From Burkholderiaceae bacterium (GTDB lineage: Bacteria > Pseudomonadota > Gammaproteobacteria > Burkholderiales > Burkholderiaceae_D): DNA of 64,000 bases. The notes beneath the pieces were generated by a model. It worked only from the letters and a program-made list of their open reading frames with translations, did no database searches and was not told the origin of the DNA. The DNA lies in the NCBI GenBank assembly GCA_019232795.1, contig JAFANH010000091.1, forward strand, positions 1 to 64,000, read 5' to 3'. This document shows, piece after piece, positions 16,846-26,131 of this stretch. Both the position numbers and the translations under genes were made by a program. Each line of letters opens with the position of its first letter. Position 1 is the stretch's first letter.

Positions 16846-17661
16846 ATGGAAACAGTCAGAGTTGATCATTGGAACGAATTCGTTTCACTGAGCGCAGAGC
16901 TGGATGGCTGGGCGTTTCGCGGTCAGCAAGATGCCGCTTGGCCGTTGCTCAGTTCGTTGTCGCGCTATTTGCAGTCTTATATTGCCGACCGCAGCACTTG
17001 GCGTCTGCGCGAAGAGCGTGCCATTCGTATCTTTCGGCGCAAGGCACACAATTACCTGGACAACGCTGACGTGCTGCAAAACGACTTGCGTTGCTTGGCG
17101 CTGATGCAGCATCACGGGGCGCCGACGCGCTTGCTCGATTTCACCAAGTCTCCGTTCGTGGCCGGATTTTTCGCGCTGGAACGGGCGGTGGGCGATGCCG
17201 CGGTATTCGCACTGAATACGCCGCGCTTGTGGAGCGCCGCTCCGATCGGGAGTCCGGCGCTGGTGAGGGAGGAGATCGACCCGCGCAAAACCGGAAACTT
17301 CGAGCGCTATTTCCTTCCCAACGCCAATGAAATAGCCTGGATAGGCGAACCCACCGAAATGGATAGGCGTCTGGTCGCGCAATCCGGCACAATGGTAGTG
17401 CCGGGTTCGCTTTCCATGTCGCTCGACGAAATCCTGCTGCGCTACCCGGGCGGTCACAGCCTGATCAAAAAGGTGGTGCTGCCTGGACATGTGCGCGACG
17501 AAGCCATGAAGATGCTGTACCGCATGAACATCACCAATGCCACCTTGTTTCCCGATCTCGATGGCTTGGCACGTTCGATCAGCCTGGAGCTGGAAGTCAT
17601 GTGGTCGGGCGCGTCGGACGACGGTGAGTCCCGGCACACAAAAATTGCAAAAACAACATGA
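16846..17661 (+). CDS. FRG domain-containing protein
   Basis: A 271-residue soluble protein with a complete FRG domain: WAFRGQ (residues 22-27, the family-naming Phe-Arg-Gly) and the second signature LMQHHGAPTRLLDFTKSPFVAGFFAL (about 86-111). The function of FRG proteins is not established; they are often found in accessory or defence-associated neighbourhoods. Here it starts 18 bases after a periplasmic binding-protein-like gene, possibly co-transcribed, with no toxin, nuclease or partner gene next to it. The last about 20 residues are polar and not conserved-looking. Confidence 0.82.
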   Translation: METVRVDHWNEFVSLSAELDGWAFRGQQDAAWPLLSSLSRYLQSYIADRSTWRLREERAIRIFRRKAHNYLDNADVLQNDLRCLALMQHHGAPTRLLDFTKSPFVAGFFALERAVGDAAVFALNTPRLWSAAPIGSPALVREEIDPRKTGNFERYFLPNANEIAWIGEPTEMDRRLVAQSGTMVVPGSLSMSLDEILLRYPGGHSLIKKVVLPGHVRDEAMKMLYRMNITNATLFPDLDGLARSISLELEVMWSGASDDGESRHTKIAKTT

Positions 17662-17739
17662 TTTTGCAAAGATAAAATGAAGGTCGTATAAGAGATATAT
17701 CAAGGCAAGCAGGCCAAGACGCGCCAGCTAGCGGTAAGG

Positions 17740-17762
17740 TGGCCTGACCGCTCTGCTAAAAT
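17740..17762 (+). promoter_or_regulatory. Extended -10 promoter of maeB
   Basis: TGC followed by TAAAAT (17754-17762) forms an extended -10 element 36 bases before the maeB ATG. No good -35 is present at the right distance. The ten bases immediately upstream (17740-17749, TGGCCTGACC) match the core of the GntR-type operators found near kdgD, which may be a coincidence. Confidence 0.4.
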
Positions 17763-17798
17763 CACTTACTCGCAAATAGAACTCAGGAAGATTGCCGA

Positions 17799-20111
17799 AT
17801 GGATGCGCCGAAAGACAATAAGGAAGAAATTCGCCAGCAATTGAAGATTGCCGCGCTCGAATACCATGAGTGCCCTACGCCAGGGAAAATCAGCGTTACC
17901 CCCACCAAGCAGTTGATCAATCAGCGCGACCTGGCCCTGGCTTACTCTCCCGGCGTGGCTTCACCTTGCGAAGAGATCGTGGCCGATCCCGCCAACGCCT
18001 TCAAATACACGGCGCGCGGCAACCTGGTTGCGGTGATCACCAACGGCACGGCCGTGCTGGGCCTCGGCAGCATTGGTCCACTGGCGGCCAAGCCGGTGAT
18101 GGAAGGCAAGGGCGTATTGTTCAAGAAGTTCGCCGGCATCGACGTGTTCGATATCGAAATCAACGAGCAGGATCCGGACAAGTTGTGCGACATCATCGCC
18201 GCGTTGGAACCGACCTTCGGCGGCATCAACCTCGAAGACATCAAGGCGCCGGAATGCTTCTATATCGAGCGCAAGCTGCGCGAGCGCATGAAGATCCCGG
18301 TCTTCCACGATGACCAGCATGGCACGGCCATCATCGTCGGCGCCGCTATTCTCAACGGCATGAAGGTGGTGGGCAAAGACCTCAAGCAATGCAAGCTGGT
18401 AGTGTCGGGCGCCGGAGCGGCGGCGCTGGCTTGCCTGGACCTGATCGTCGACCTCGGTTTCCCGATCGAGAACATTTATGTGACCGATCTGGCAGGCGTG
18501 GTCTACCAGGGGCGCAAGGAATTGATGGACCCGGACAAGGAGCGCTTTGCGCGTCCGACCGAGGCGCGCACCCTGGCTGAAGTGATTCCCGGCGCCGATA
18601 TTTTCCTGGGCCTCTCGGCCGGTGGCGTGTTGAAGCCGGAAATGGTCAAGAGCATGGCGGCCAAGCCCCTGATCCTGGCGCTCGCCAATCCGACGCCCGA
18701 AATCCTGCCGGAAGAAGTGCAGGCGGTGCGCGATGACGCAGTGATCGCCACCGGGCGCTCCGACTATCCGAACCAGGTCAACAATGTGCTGTGTTTCCCG
18801 TATATCTTCCGCGGCGCGCTCGATTGCGGGGCCACCACCATCACGCGCGAGATGGAAATCGCTACGGTGCATGCGATTGCGGAACTGGCCAAGGCCGAGC
18901 AGTCCGACGTGGTGGCTTCGACCTATGGCATCAACAACCTGTGTTTCGGCGCCGAATACATCATCCCCAAGCCCTTCGATCCGCGCCTGATCGTCAAGAT
19001 CGCGCCGGCCGTGGCCAAGGCGGCGGAAGAGTCGGGGGTGGCGGCACGTCCGATCAAGGACATGCAAGCCTACCGCGATCGCCTGCAGCAATTCGTCTAT
19101 CACAGCGGCACGTTCATGAAGCCGATCTTTCAGATCGCGAAGAATGCGCCCGCCGGCAAGAAACGCATCATCTTTGCCGAAGGCGAGGAAGAGCGCGTGC
19201 TGCGTGCCGTGCAAGTGGTGGTGGACGAACAATTGGCCAAGCCCATCCTCGTCGGCCGCCCGGGAGTGCTGAAGCAACGCATCGAGAAATTCGGTTTGCG
19301 CCTGCGCGAGGAAATCGACTACCTGGTCATCAATCCCGACCATGACGAGCGCTACCGCGAGTACTGGGAAACTTATCTGCATATGACGGTCCGCAAGGGC
19401 GTCACCGAGCAATATGCGAAGCTGGAGATGCGGCGTCGCCATACCCTGATCGGCGCCATGTCGGTGCTCAAGGGCTATGCAGACGGCATGATTTGCGGCA
19501 CTTACGGTACTACCCAGCAGCACCTGCACTATATCGACCAGGTGCTGGGCCGGCGCGAGGGTGTCAACGTGTACGCGGCCATGAATGGCCTGATGCTGCC
19601 GAACCGCCAGCTGGTACTGGTCGATACCCACGTCAACGACAACCCGACGGCCGAGCAGTTGGCTGAAATCACGCTGCTGGCGGCCGAAGAGATGCGCCGT
19701 TTCGGCCTAGTGCCGCACGCGGCCTTGCTGTCGCATTCGAATTTCGGTACCAGCAACTGCGAATCGGCGCTGAAGATGAGGAAAGCTGCTAGCCTGATCC
19801 AGCAGCAGGCGCCCGAGCTCGAAGTCGAAGGCGAGATGCACGGCGACACTGCACTGGATTACGGCTTGCTGAAGAAGATGATGCCGGACACCAAACTGAC
19901 AACGGAAGCCAACTTGCTGGTGCTGCCGAACATCGAGTCCGCCAACATCGCTTACAACCTGCTCAAGACTGCGGCCGGAAATGGTATCGCCGTCGGCCCG
20001 GTGCTGCTGGGTTGCGCCAAGCCGGTGCACATCCTCACGCCTTCGGCTACGGTGCGCCGTATCGTCAACATGGCGGCGCTGTGTGTGATGGATGCGGTTT
20101 CGCAGCGGTAA
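17799..20111 (+). CDS. maeB: NADP-dependent malic enzyme with phosphotransacetylase-like C-terminal domain (MaeB)
   Basis: A 770-residue MaeB-type enzyme converting malate to pyruvate and CO2 with NADP reduction. The malic-enzyme half covers about residues 15-420 ([38 protein letters not shown], then the NAD(P) fold with [15 protein letters not shown]). The rest (about 440-765) resembles phosphotransacetylase, including [16 protein letters not shown] and [13 protein letters not shown]; in MaeB this domain is thought to be regulatory (acetyl-CoA sensing). Length and organisation are normal for the family. AGGAAG precedes the ATG. Confidence 0.95.
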   Translation: MDAPKDNKEEIRQQLKIAALEYHECPTPGKISVTPTKQLINQRDLALAYSPGVASPCEEIVADPANAFKYTARGNLVAVITNGTAVLGLGSIGPLAAKPVMEGKGVLFKKFAGIDVFDIEINEQDPDKLCDIIAALEPTFGGINLEDIKAPECFYIERKLRERMKIPVFHDDQHGTAIIVGAAILNGMKVVGKDLKQCKLVVSGAGAAALACLDLIVDLGFPIENIYVTDLAGVVYQGRKELMDPDKERFARPTEARTLAEVIPGADIFLGLSAGGVLKPEMVKSMAAKPLILALANPTPEILPEEVQAVRDDAVIATGRSDYPNQVNNVLCFPYIFRGALDCGATTITREMEIATVHAIAELAKAEQSDVVASTYGINNLCFGAEYIIPKPFDPRLIVKIAPAVAKAAEESGVAARPIKDMQAYRDRLQQFVYHSGTFMKPIFQIAKNAPAGKKRIIFAEGEEERVLRAVQVVVDEQLAKPILVGRPGVLKQRIEKFGLRLREEIDYLVINPDHDERYREYWETYLHMTVRKGVTEQYAKLEMRRRHTLIGAMSVLKGYADGMICGTYGTTQQHLHYIDQVLGRREGVNVYAAMNGLMLPNRQLVLVDTHVNDNPTAEQLAEITLLAAEEMRRFGLVPHAALLSHSNFGTSNCESALKMRKAASLIQQQAPELEVEGEMHGDTALDYGLLKKMMPDTKLTTEANLLVLPNIESANIAYNLLKTAAGNGIAVGPVLLGCAKPVHILTPSATVRRIVNMAALCVMDAVSQR

Positions 20112-20131
20112 GCGGTTTGAATTCACGCATT

Positions 20132-20165
20132 AATACCACTTTGCCTCGAAAGGCAGGGTGGTATT
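20132..20165 (+). terminator. Strong hairpin after maeB
   Basis: A 15-bp stem (20132-20146 with 20151-20165, two G-T wobbles) closes on a CGAA tetraloop, 20 bases after the maeB stop. It is followed by GCTTATCCC rather than a T run, so termination may be partial, or the hairpin may protect the 3' end. Confidence 0.6.
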
Positions 20166-20400
20166 GCTTATCCCTGTTATCTCGTCACGTCGTCAAGCTC
20201 TTGGCGCCTCATTCTTTTCCAGTCTTTGCAATAAGCCGGTATTCATCAGGCTAAGTCGCGGCATGTATCAACTCGCGATACTGGTATTTCAGTGGTAGCA
20301 ATTATTCAAAACCAGTTGACCTGGATACCGCTTGCCCGCATTCTTGCGGCAACAGGAAGAAATTAACGTATCTGCTCCGGTTCGACTATGGAATGCTTTC

Positions 20401-21726
20401 ATGGATAACGCAAACACGCCCAGCCGCCGCCCGATGACTTGGGTTCCAACGCTGTATTTCGCCGAAGGGCTTCCGTTGTACGTCGTCATCATGCTGGCCG
20501 GCTTGATGTACAAGAGCATGGGGGTTGCCAACGATCAGATTGCCCGATGGACCGGCATCATCACCCTGGCCTGGGCAGTCAAACCACTCTGGAGCCCTTT
20601 GCTGGAGGCGGCGCGCAGCAAGAAATCCATGGTTGTCCTATTCCAGGTAATCGGCGGCGTCACCCTGCTGTCGCTGGCCTTGACCCTGCAGATGCCTGCC
20701 TATTTCGCCATCAGCGTGGCCTTGTTCGGTGTGATCGCCCTGGTGTCGGCAACGCATGATATCGCGGCTGACGGCTTGTATATCGCCAGCCTTTCCGGCC
20801 GGCAGCAGACGATCTATGCCGGCTGGCAGGGCGGTTTCTACAACACGGCAAAGTTCATTGCAGTAGGCCCGCTGGTGATTCTGGCCGGCATCCTCGAGCA
20901 AAAGCTATCTACGCCGCTTGCCTGGACCATTGTCTTCGGCATTCTTGGCGCACTGCTGCTGATACTCGCGCTCTACCATTCCTGGGCCTTGCCGCAGGCG
21001 AACAATCCGGAACGAAAAGACCACTCCTTGTACGGCGCCTTCCTGACCCTGCGTGAAGTGATCGTCGATTTCTTCAAGAAGCCGGGCATCTGGCTGGCGA
21101 TACTGTTCATCATCCTGTTCCGGGCCGGCGAGGCGCAGGTGACGACTATCGCGCAATTGTTCCTGCGCGACGCCCGCAGCGTTGGCGGACTCGGTTTGAC
21201 CACGGCGGAGACCGGTGCCTTGTACGGCATTGCGGGAACCCTGGCATTCATCGCCGGCAGCGTGGTCGGCGGTTATTTCGCGGCGTGGCTGGGCCTGCGC
21301 CGCGCGATGTTCTTTCTCGTGCTCGGCATGAATCTGCCCAACCTGGCGTTCTTTTTTCTCAGCACCGCCATGCCGACCGAGTATCCGGTGATTGCAGGCG
21401 CGATCTTCGTCGAGAACTTCGGCTTCGGCTTCGGCTTTGTCGGCATCATCCTCTACATCATGCAGGTAGTCTCGGTGGGGAAATACCAGACTGCGCACTA
21501 TGCGTTCGGCACGGGATTCATGGCCTTGGGGCTGACCCTGTTCAAGACGATCAGCGGTGATGTCCAGGTGGCGCTGGGCTATCAACATTTCTTTCTTTGG
21601 GTGCTGGTATCGGCGATTCCCGTGCTGCTCATGTCGCTGTGGATCGTGCCCAAGGGTACGGGCTCGCAGCCGGAGCTCACCGACGCGGCGGATACAAGCA
21701 AGCCGCCGGAGGCTGCCGCGGCCTGA
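20401..21726 (+). CDS. ampG: AmpG-like MFS transporter
   Basis: A 441-residue inner-membrane permease with about twelve to fourteen hydrophobic segments. Its beginning, WVPTLYFAEGLPLYVV, is the conserved first-helix motif of AmpG, which imports anhydromuropeptides in peptidoglycan recycling. A later motif, SATHDIAADGLYIASL, matches the family's VSQTHDIALDAYR-type loop. ATG 20401 is the first ATG of the frame; a TTG further upstream is open but lacks support. No ampD or beta-lactamase gene lies near, so a related substrate is possible. Confidence 0.82.
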   Translation: MDNANTPSRRPMTWVPTLYFAEGLPLYVVIMLAGLMYKSMGVANDQIARWTGIITLAWAVKPLWSPLLEAARSKKSMVVLFQVIGGVTLLSLALTLQMPAYFAISVALFGVIALVSATHDIAADGLYIASLSGRQQTIYAGWQGGFYNTAKFIAVGPLVILAGILEQKLSTPLAWTIVFGILGALLLILALYHSWALPQANNPERKDHSLYGAFLTLREVIVDFFKKPGIWLAILFIILFRAGEAQVTTIAQLFLRDARSVGGLGLTTAETGALYGIAGTLAFIAGSVVGGYFAAWLGLRRAMFFLVLGMNLPNLAFFFLSTAMPTEYPVIAGAIFVENFGFGFGFVGIILYIMQVVSVGKYQTAHYAFGTGFMALGLTLFKTISGDVQVALGYQHFFLWVLVSAIPVLLMSLWIVPKGTGSQPELTDAADTSKPPEAAAA

Positions 21727-21750
21727 TCCGAATGCCGGCGGATCCCGGAT

Positions 21751-22692
21751 TTATTGTTTGACCGGCACCCGGCCGGTCTGCACCAGCGGCGCGGCGCGCG
21801 CGCAATGGCCGGGCTGGTCGTCAAAGAAGATATGCGGCTTGAAGGCCGCCAGTACGTCCGACTTGGCGACGCCGCCCATGAAGAAGGTTTCGTCGATGGC
21901 CACATCCCAGGCGCGCAGGGTGCGGATCACGCGCTCGTGGGCCGGTGAAGAACGCGCCGTCACCAAGGCGGTGCGAATCGGCGCTGCGCGCCCTTCGGCG
22001 TTCTTGAAATTGTTCTGGATGAAGGACAAGGCTTTCAGGAGGCGTGCAAACGGCCCCGCCGGCAAGGGGCGCTTGGCGTTTTCGCGTTCGTACTTTTCGA
22101 AGGCTTCGATACCGCGCTCCTGGAAGATGCGTTCCGATTCGTCGGAAAAGATCACGGCATCGCCGTCGAAAGCTATGCGGATTTGCTCCAATTCGTGTTC
22201 CAACTCGTGTTCCACTTCGTGCGTCGTTTCGGGGCTGGCCGCCGTATCGGGCTTTTGATAGAGTAGGGCCGAGGCAATGCCGCTATTGATGGCGGCCTGC
22301 ACGTCGTCTTCGTGCAGCGACAGGAACAGGCTGACGTTGAATGCGGTGAGATAGGGCGCCAGCGAGGCGCCGCCGGCCAGGACCGCGCGCGTAATGTCGA
22401 GGCCATAGTGTTCGATCGAATTGAAGATGCGCATCGAGGTTTCCGACGAATTGCGCGACATGATCACCACTTCCACCATACGCCCGCTGCCGGCCAGTCC
22501 GTTCAGCTTGAGTAAAGCCTTGATCAGTGCAAAGCCGGCGCCGCGCTTCAGTATCGCGTTTTCATTGTCGAGTTGATGCCGGCGGTAGGCGTCCAAGCCT
22601 TGCGTACGAAAAATCGCTTCTTCCGCTTCCAGGTCGAACAAGGCGCGCGAAGAAACACCTACCACCAGCAAATTATCGAGGGAAACGGGCAT
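21751..22692 (-). CDS. Cytosolic 5'-nucleotidase (5-nucleotidase family)
   Basis: A 313-residue protein of the family named after cytosolic 5'-nucleotidase 1 (NT5C1). It has the haloacid-dehalogenase-like arrangement with IAFDGDAVIFSDESERIF as the first catalytic motif, MSRNSSETSMRIFNSI and VTARSSPAHERVIRTLR, and a late acidic IFFDDQPGHC. It would dephosphorylate nucleoside monophosphates in the cytoplasm. The gene converges with the AmpG-like permease gene, with 24 bases between stops. A glutamate-rich insert (HEVEHELEHELEQ) just before the catalytic motif looks like a linker. Confidence 0.86.
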   Translation of the reverse strand: MPVSLDNLLVVGVSSRALFDLEAEEAIFRTQGLDAYRRHQLDNENAILKRGAGFALIKALLKLNGLAGSGRMVEVVIMSRNSSETSMRIFNSIEHYGLDITRAVLAGGASLAPYLTAFNVSLFLSLHEDDVQAAINSGIASALLYQKPDTAASPETTHEVEHELEHELEQIRIAFDGDAVIFSDESERIFQERGIEAFEKYERENAKRPLPAGPFARLLKALSFIQNNFKNAEGRAAPIRTALVTARSSPAHERVIRTLRAWDVAIDETFFMGGVAKSDVLAAFKPHIFFDDQPGHCARAAPLVQTGRVPVKQ

Positions 22693-22774
22693 CGGTCAGA
22701 GCTATCGGGCTGTTTTGGAAACGATCATAACAGCTTCAATTATCTTAGGGCTGCTGATCGGGGCGAATGATCGC

Positions 22775-23104
22775 TCAATCTCCGGTCGAAAGCTGTTGCG
22801 CCAGCCATGTCCGGCCGGAAACGGCGTCGGTGAAAAAACGAAAGGTCAAGCCGGAATGCCGATAGCAAGACTCGAAAAGCGGTCCCATCATGAATGCTGC
22901 CTCAACCGTCGGTTCGAAGATAAAAGCGCTTGCGTTGGGCGCAATGTTTGCTTGATGGAGTTTTTGCATCAGCTGCGTCAGTTCATCCAGCACTTCGTGC
23001 GACGCCAATGCACTTTGGCGGAAAAGGACGAATTGCCCCCACCTGCCTCGGGCAGCCATTTGCGGAAAAGTGGAAAACGCTATTTGCGACAGGGCGACGA
23101 TCAA
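22775..23104 (-). CDS. Small STAS/SpoIIAA-like protein with unclear start
   Basis: At least 109 residues that read like one small alpha/beta domain: a beta-rich beginning (VTYQPNGNILETVATGPFNREL, translated from codons upstream of the given TTG start), a helix EVLDELTQLMQKLHQANIAP, then ASAFIFEPTVEA and a terminal RTWLAQQL helix. The coding-like frame continues upstream to about 23176, where it meets a TAG at 23177-23179; an ATG at 23239 is in frame beyond that stop. No ATG lies between the stop and the domain. It either starts at a rare codon (ATT or TTG) or carries a nonsense change. Function unknown. Confidence 0.55.
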   Translation of the reverse strand: MIVALSQIAFSTFPQMAARGRWGQFVLFRQSALASHEVLDELTQLMQKLHQANIAPNASAFIFEPTVEAAFMMGPLFESCYRHSGLTFRFFTDAVSGRTWLAQQLSTGD

Positions 23105-23292
23105 TTCGCGGTTGAAGGGGCCGGTGGCAACGGTTTCGAGAATATTTCCGTTTGGTTGATAAGTTACTTGTCCGTGCTAAGCGAACTTGGAAAGGCCGAC
23201 GTCGTCGGTGCTCGTCGATCGGGAATCAGGGTCTGTCATGGATGAATTTCCCTTTTTCGGATTGCGGTCGGCACGCCATTTCCGCGGCTGGC

Positions 23293-23553
23293 CTAGACGT
23301 CTTCGATTTCAATCGCGGCCGGCGGCCATGGCAGGAAATGCGTTTTCCCGTTTGCTTCGGCGTAGGGGATGCCGCCGCACTCCTTGGCCATTTCAATGAG
23401 AGCGCCAACATCGCCATCGGCGATATTGAAACTGATGTTGAGGAAGCCTTCCTCGCCAGTGTCCTTCTTGAAGACACTGCTACGGAATGTAATCTTCTTC
23501 GGCTTGGGACCGGCCAAGCGCTGCTTGTACTCAGTGAAGTCGTGGACAGACAT
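23293..23553 (-). CDS. Conserved-looking small hypothetical protein
   Basis: An 86-residue soluble protein with a strong AGGAGG before its ATG at 23553. It contains KKITFRSSVFKKDTGEEGFLNISFNIADGDVGALIEMAKECGGIPYAEANGKTHF, split here only for description, with no membrane segment or known motif. It stands in line with the small gene downstream and the glycosidase upstream, all on the minus strand. I do not recognise the family. Confidence 0.7.
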   Translation of the reverse strand: MSVHDFTEYKQRLAGPKPKKITFRSSVFKKDTGEEGFLNISFNIADGDVGALIEMAKECGGIPYAEANGKTHFLPWPPAAIEIEDV

Positions 23554-23632
23554 CGGCAATCCTCCTGATGTCTATTCTACTGCTATGCCGTGCCGGTGCG
23601 GCATAGCTCCCATGCACGAGCTGAGCGGTAGA

Positions 23633-25837
23633 TCAGTCGCGCTTGCCGTTTTCGACCGTGACCGCCAAGGGAAACTTCAGGCTCAGTGAGAAATTGCGTA
23701 CATAGGCTTCCCAGCTTTCCGCCGTGGGAAAATCGCCGCTCTTGCTCCAGCCGGCGCCCAGGAAGTAGAGAAAGGACTTGCCCGGCACTGCCTTGCCGAA
23801 AGCAAAGTAACTGCCGTCGCCCGCGCCATATCCGCTCCAAGCCTCTGTCGGTACCAGTACGGCGCAGGCGATGCTGCCATTGGGCGGCATCTCTGGCTCC
23901 CAGTAGCTCAGCGCGGCGCCGCTTTCGTCTTGCAGCAGGCGGCCTTCGCCCTTGCGTTGGGCGATGCCTATGCCGACCTGCAGCGGCGTTGCTTTGCTGC
24001 TGGAAAATACGCTGTCCACGCGGCTGAAATTGCTGCCGGCATCGAGCGTGATGCGCCTGGTTTCGGATACCTTGCGTTTGCCGGCATCCCAACTGTCGTA
24101 GCTCAGCTCGAACGAAGCGCGCAGCGGGCCGCTGGCCAGCAGCTTCCAGTTCTTGAACACGGAAGAGTTGTACATGGTCTTGCCATCGACGATGCTGATG
24201 CCGCCGCAGCCGCGCGTGGTGCCAACATCGTAGTTGTCGAGTCCTTCTCCATGGTCGACATGGTAATTCCTGGCCTTGTACCACTTGTCCGCAATCGGGT
24301 AGCGCACCGATTTGACCCAGACGTCGACGCCGCTGCTCACGGTCTGCTTCGGGTCCTTGAGGATGGCAGGACCGTAGATGCGATGGGCGATACGGTCGTT
24401 TTCCCAGGCAAAGTCATCGAGCCGTTCGGGGACGAAGCGCGCGGCGGTCTTGACGTCGGGCGGCGGCACGGCGGCCAGTTGTTGTGCTGGCAGCAGCAGG
24501 TAGCGGCGCGTTTCATGCGGCAGCAAGTTGACCTGGAACAGCAGCTTGCCTTCGAAGAGCTGCGTATCGAGAATCCGCGAAGTCATGGCATCCATGACTA
24601 CCGGCGCGTAACTGCGGGCGGGAGCGGCAGCAGCATCGAAGGCGACTTCCACCACTTCGTCGATACGTTGCAGGTTGGCGGGATTGGCGACTACGACGAT
24701 CTGCGGCTTGACACCGGAAGTCGCTGCCATGCGATAGATCTCGCTTCCGGCCAGCAAAAAGCCGCCTACGCCATAGACTTCGGTGGCGCCTTCGTCAAAG
24801 GATTTCGGGTCGTGGCCGATCGGCTGCACGTGAGTCAGTTTGCCGTCGGCCTGTACGCTGGCAATCAAGGCGCTCCAGGCCTTGCGTACGCTCGGTTCGA
24901 ACGTGGCGCGGTCGAGCAGACCTTGATTGACGCCCCAGGCAAAGGCGTAGGCGTTCAGGCTGGAACCGCTGGTTTCCTTGAGCGGGAAACTGGCCGGGTC
25001 GAGCAGGCTGGCGTGCCACAGGCCGTCGGCCTGCTGCAAGCCGACCAGACGGGTCGCCATGTCCTTGAACTGCCGTTCAAAGCGCGCGCGCTCCGGGTGG
25101 TCGACAGGCAGGTATTGCAGCACGCGCACCAGGCCGGCCATGACCCAGCCGTTGCCGCGGCTCCAGAATACCTTTTGCCCGTTCGCCTCGCGCTTGTCGA
25201 AGAAGGTATTGTCGCGGTAGAACAGATGCTCGTCTTTGTCGTAGAGGTAATCGGAAGTGCGCCACCAGTTGTTGACGGCAAAGTCGAGATAGCGCTTGTC
25301 GCCGGTCAGTGCATGCAGCCTGAGCCAGGCGGGCGGCGCCATGAACAGCGCATCGCACCAGGTCCAGCGGTCCGCTTTCGGTACGTGGACCAGGTTGCCC
25401 TCGTGCGGATTGGCCAGGATGAAATCGAACTGCGCGCGCAGCGCAGCCAGCATCTTGGGCTGGCGCAACTGCATGTAGAGCTCCTCGTAAGTCTGGCCCA
25501 CGGTCTGGTCGTCGGCGAAGTAGGTGTAGGGGCCAAGCTTCCAGCTATTGTCTTCGCCCATCTTTACCATGGCGTCGCGATATTTGCGGTCGCCGGAAAT
25601 GCCGGCCAGGGCCATCATGCCGGTGTCGCCGACACCTTGCGTCCAATCGGTGGCGGCATGTGTGCTGGGATTGGCCAGCTGCCAGTCGGCGACGCGCTCC
25701 ATGGCGCTCAGGATGGCATGCGGTTCTACCGCATCGGACAACGTGGCGGCCGGTTCTGCCGTGCAAGTGCCGGCGCAGAGTAGCAGGGCGGTGAGGGCCG
25801 CCAGGGAGGTCAGGGTGAAGGGGCGCATGGTTTTCAT
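23633..25837 (-). CDS. Secreted GH88/GH105 unsaturated glucuronyl hydrolase fused to DUF4861
   Basis: A 734-residue protein starting with a signal peptide (MKTMRPFTLTSLAALTALLLCAGTCTA). Residues about 35-390 form an (alpha/alpha)6 barrel of the GH88/GH105 type (DWTQGVGDTGMMALAG, GQTYEELY, RWTWCDALFMAPPAWLRL, WSRGNGWVMAGL). Residues about 395-734 match DUF4861, a domain usually encoded separately in pectin and rhamnogalacturonan loci. It would remove the 4,5-unsaturated uronic acid left at chain ends by lyases. ATG 25837 gives the best signal peptide; ATG 25858 is also in frame. LacI-like operators lie upstream, tying it to the uronate locus. Confidence 0.88.
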   Translation of the reverse strand: MKTMRPFTLTSLAALTALLLCAGTCTAEPAATLSDAVEPHAILSAMERVADWQLANPSTHAATDWTQGVGDTGMMALAGISGDRKYRDAMVKMGEDNSWKLGPYTYFADDQTVGQTYEELYMQLRQPKMLAALRAQFDFILANPHEGNLVHVPKADRWTWCDALFMAPPAWLRLHALTGDKRYLDFAVNNWWRTSDYLYDKDEHLFYRDNTFFDKREANGQKVFWSRGNGWVMAGLVRVLQYLPVDHPERARFERQFKDMATRLVGLQQADGLWHASLLDPASFPLKETSGSSLNAYAFAWGVNQGLLDRATFEPSVRKAWSALIASVQADGKLTHVQPIGHDPKSFDEGATEVYGVGGFLLAGSEIYRMAATSGVKPQIVVVANPANLQRIDEVVEVAFDAAAAPARSYAPVVMDAMTSRILDTQLFEGKLLFQVNLLPHETRRYLLLPAQQLAAVPPPDVKTAARFVPERLDDFAWENDRIAHRIYGPAILKDPKQTVSSGVDVWVKSVRYPIADKWYKARNYHVDHGEGLDNYDVGTTRGCGGISIVDGKTMYNSSVFKNWKLLASGPLRASFELSYDSWDAGKRKVSETRRITLDAGSNFSRVDSVFSSSKATPLQVGIGIAQRKGEGRLLQDESGAALSYWEPEMPPNGSIACAVLVPTEAWSGYGAGDGSYFAFGKAVPGKSFLYFLGAGWSKSGDFPTAESWEAYVRNFSLSLKFPLAVTVENGKRD

Positions 25838-25983
25838 GAGTGTGTGGTCAAGTGGCATAACGGTTGGACGACCCCCGGACGGGCACACCGGTGCCGGCGC
25901 GGCGATTCGTCATCTCCTTGTAGAATTTTTATTGTCTAATGTGGCTGGCGACCGGTTCGCCTGCGTTGCTTTCTTTTATTTAA

Positions 25984-25996
25984 GAAAACGTTTAAC
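25984..25996. promoter_or_regulatory. LacI-type operator, GAAAACGTTTAAC
   Basis: One of seven similar sites in the window centred on CGTTTAA. It sits just downstream of the predicted minus-strand -10 of the GH105 gene, where bound repressor would block transcription. Confidence 0.6.
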
Positions 25997-26054
25997 ATGC
26001 TTGAATCATGGTAGCGGATAGTGAATGATTTTGGCAAGTGCATAGTGGATTGAA

Positions 26055-26067
26055 GAAAACGTTTAAT
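26055..26067. promoter_or_regulatory. LacI-type operator, GAAAACGTTTAAT
   Basis: Second site of the divergent region, 65 bases before the beta-propeller gene and 71 bases from the first site. The two sites could cooperate by looping. Confidence 0.55.
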
Positions 26068-26131
26068 TAAACCTTAAGCGTAACGCGGCATCCGCGCACC
26101 CGATTTACATTTGAACTAAACAGGAGAAAAC

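Larger units (their letters stand above)
25838..26131. other. Divergent control region of GH105 and beta-propeller operons
   Basis: This spacer of about 294 bases has two LacI-like sites (25984-25996 and 26055-26067). For the minus strand, TGGCAA (26032-26037, a TTGCCA -35) and ATGGTA (26008-26013, a TACCAT -10) are 18 bases apart, with the first operator immediately downstream of the -10. No gene is visible in it. Confidence 0.5.

Noticed and set aside
17961-19631. Antisense open frame of about 556 codons inside maeB
   Set aside because: maeB is a clear full-length enzyme on the other strand; the antisense translation has no recognisable motif.
23930-25783. Plus-strand open frame of about 617 codons across the GH105 gene
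   Set aside because: It is the complement of a well-supported secreted hydrolase and contains no signal peptide or domain.
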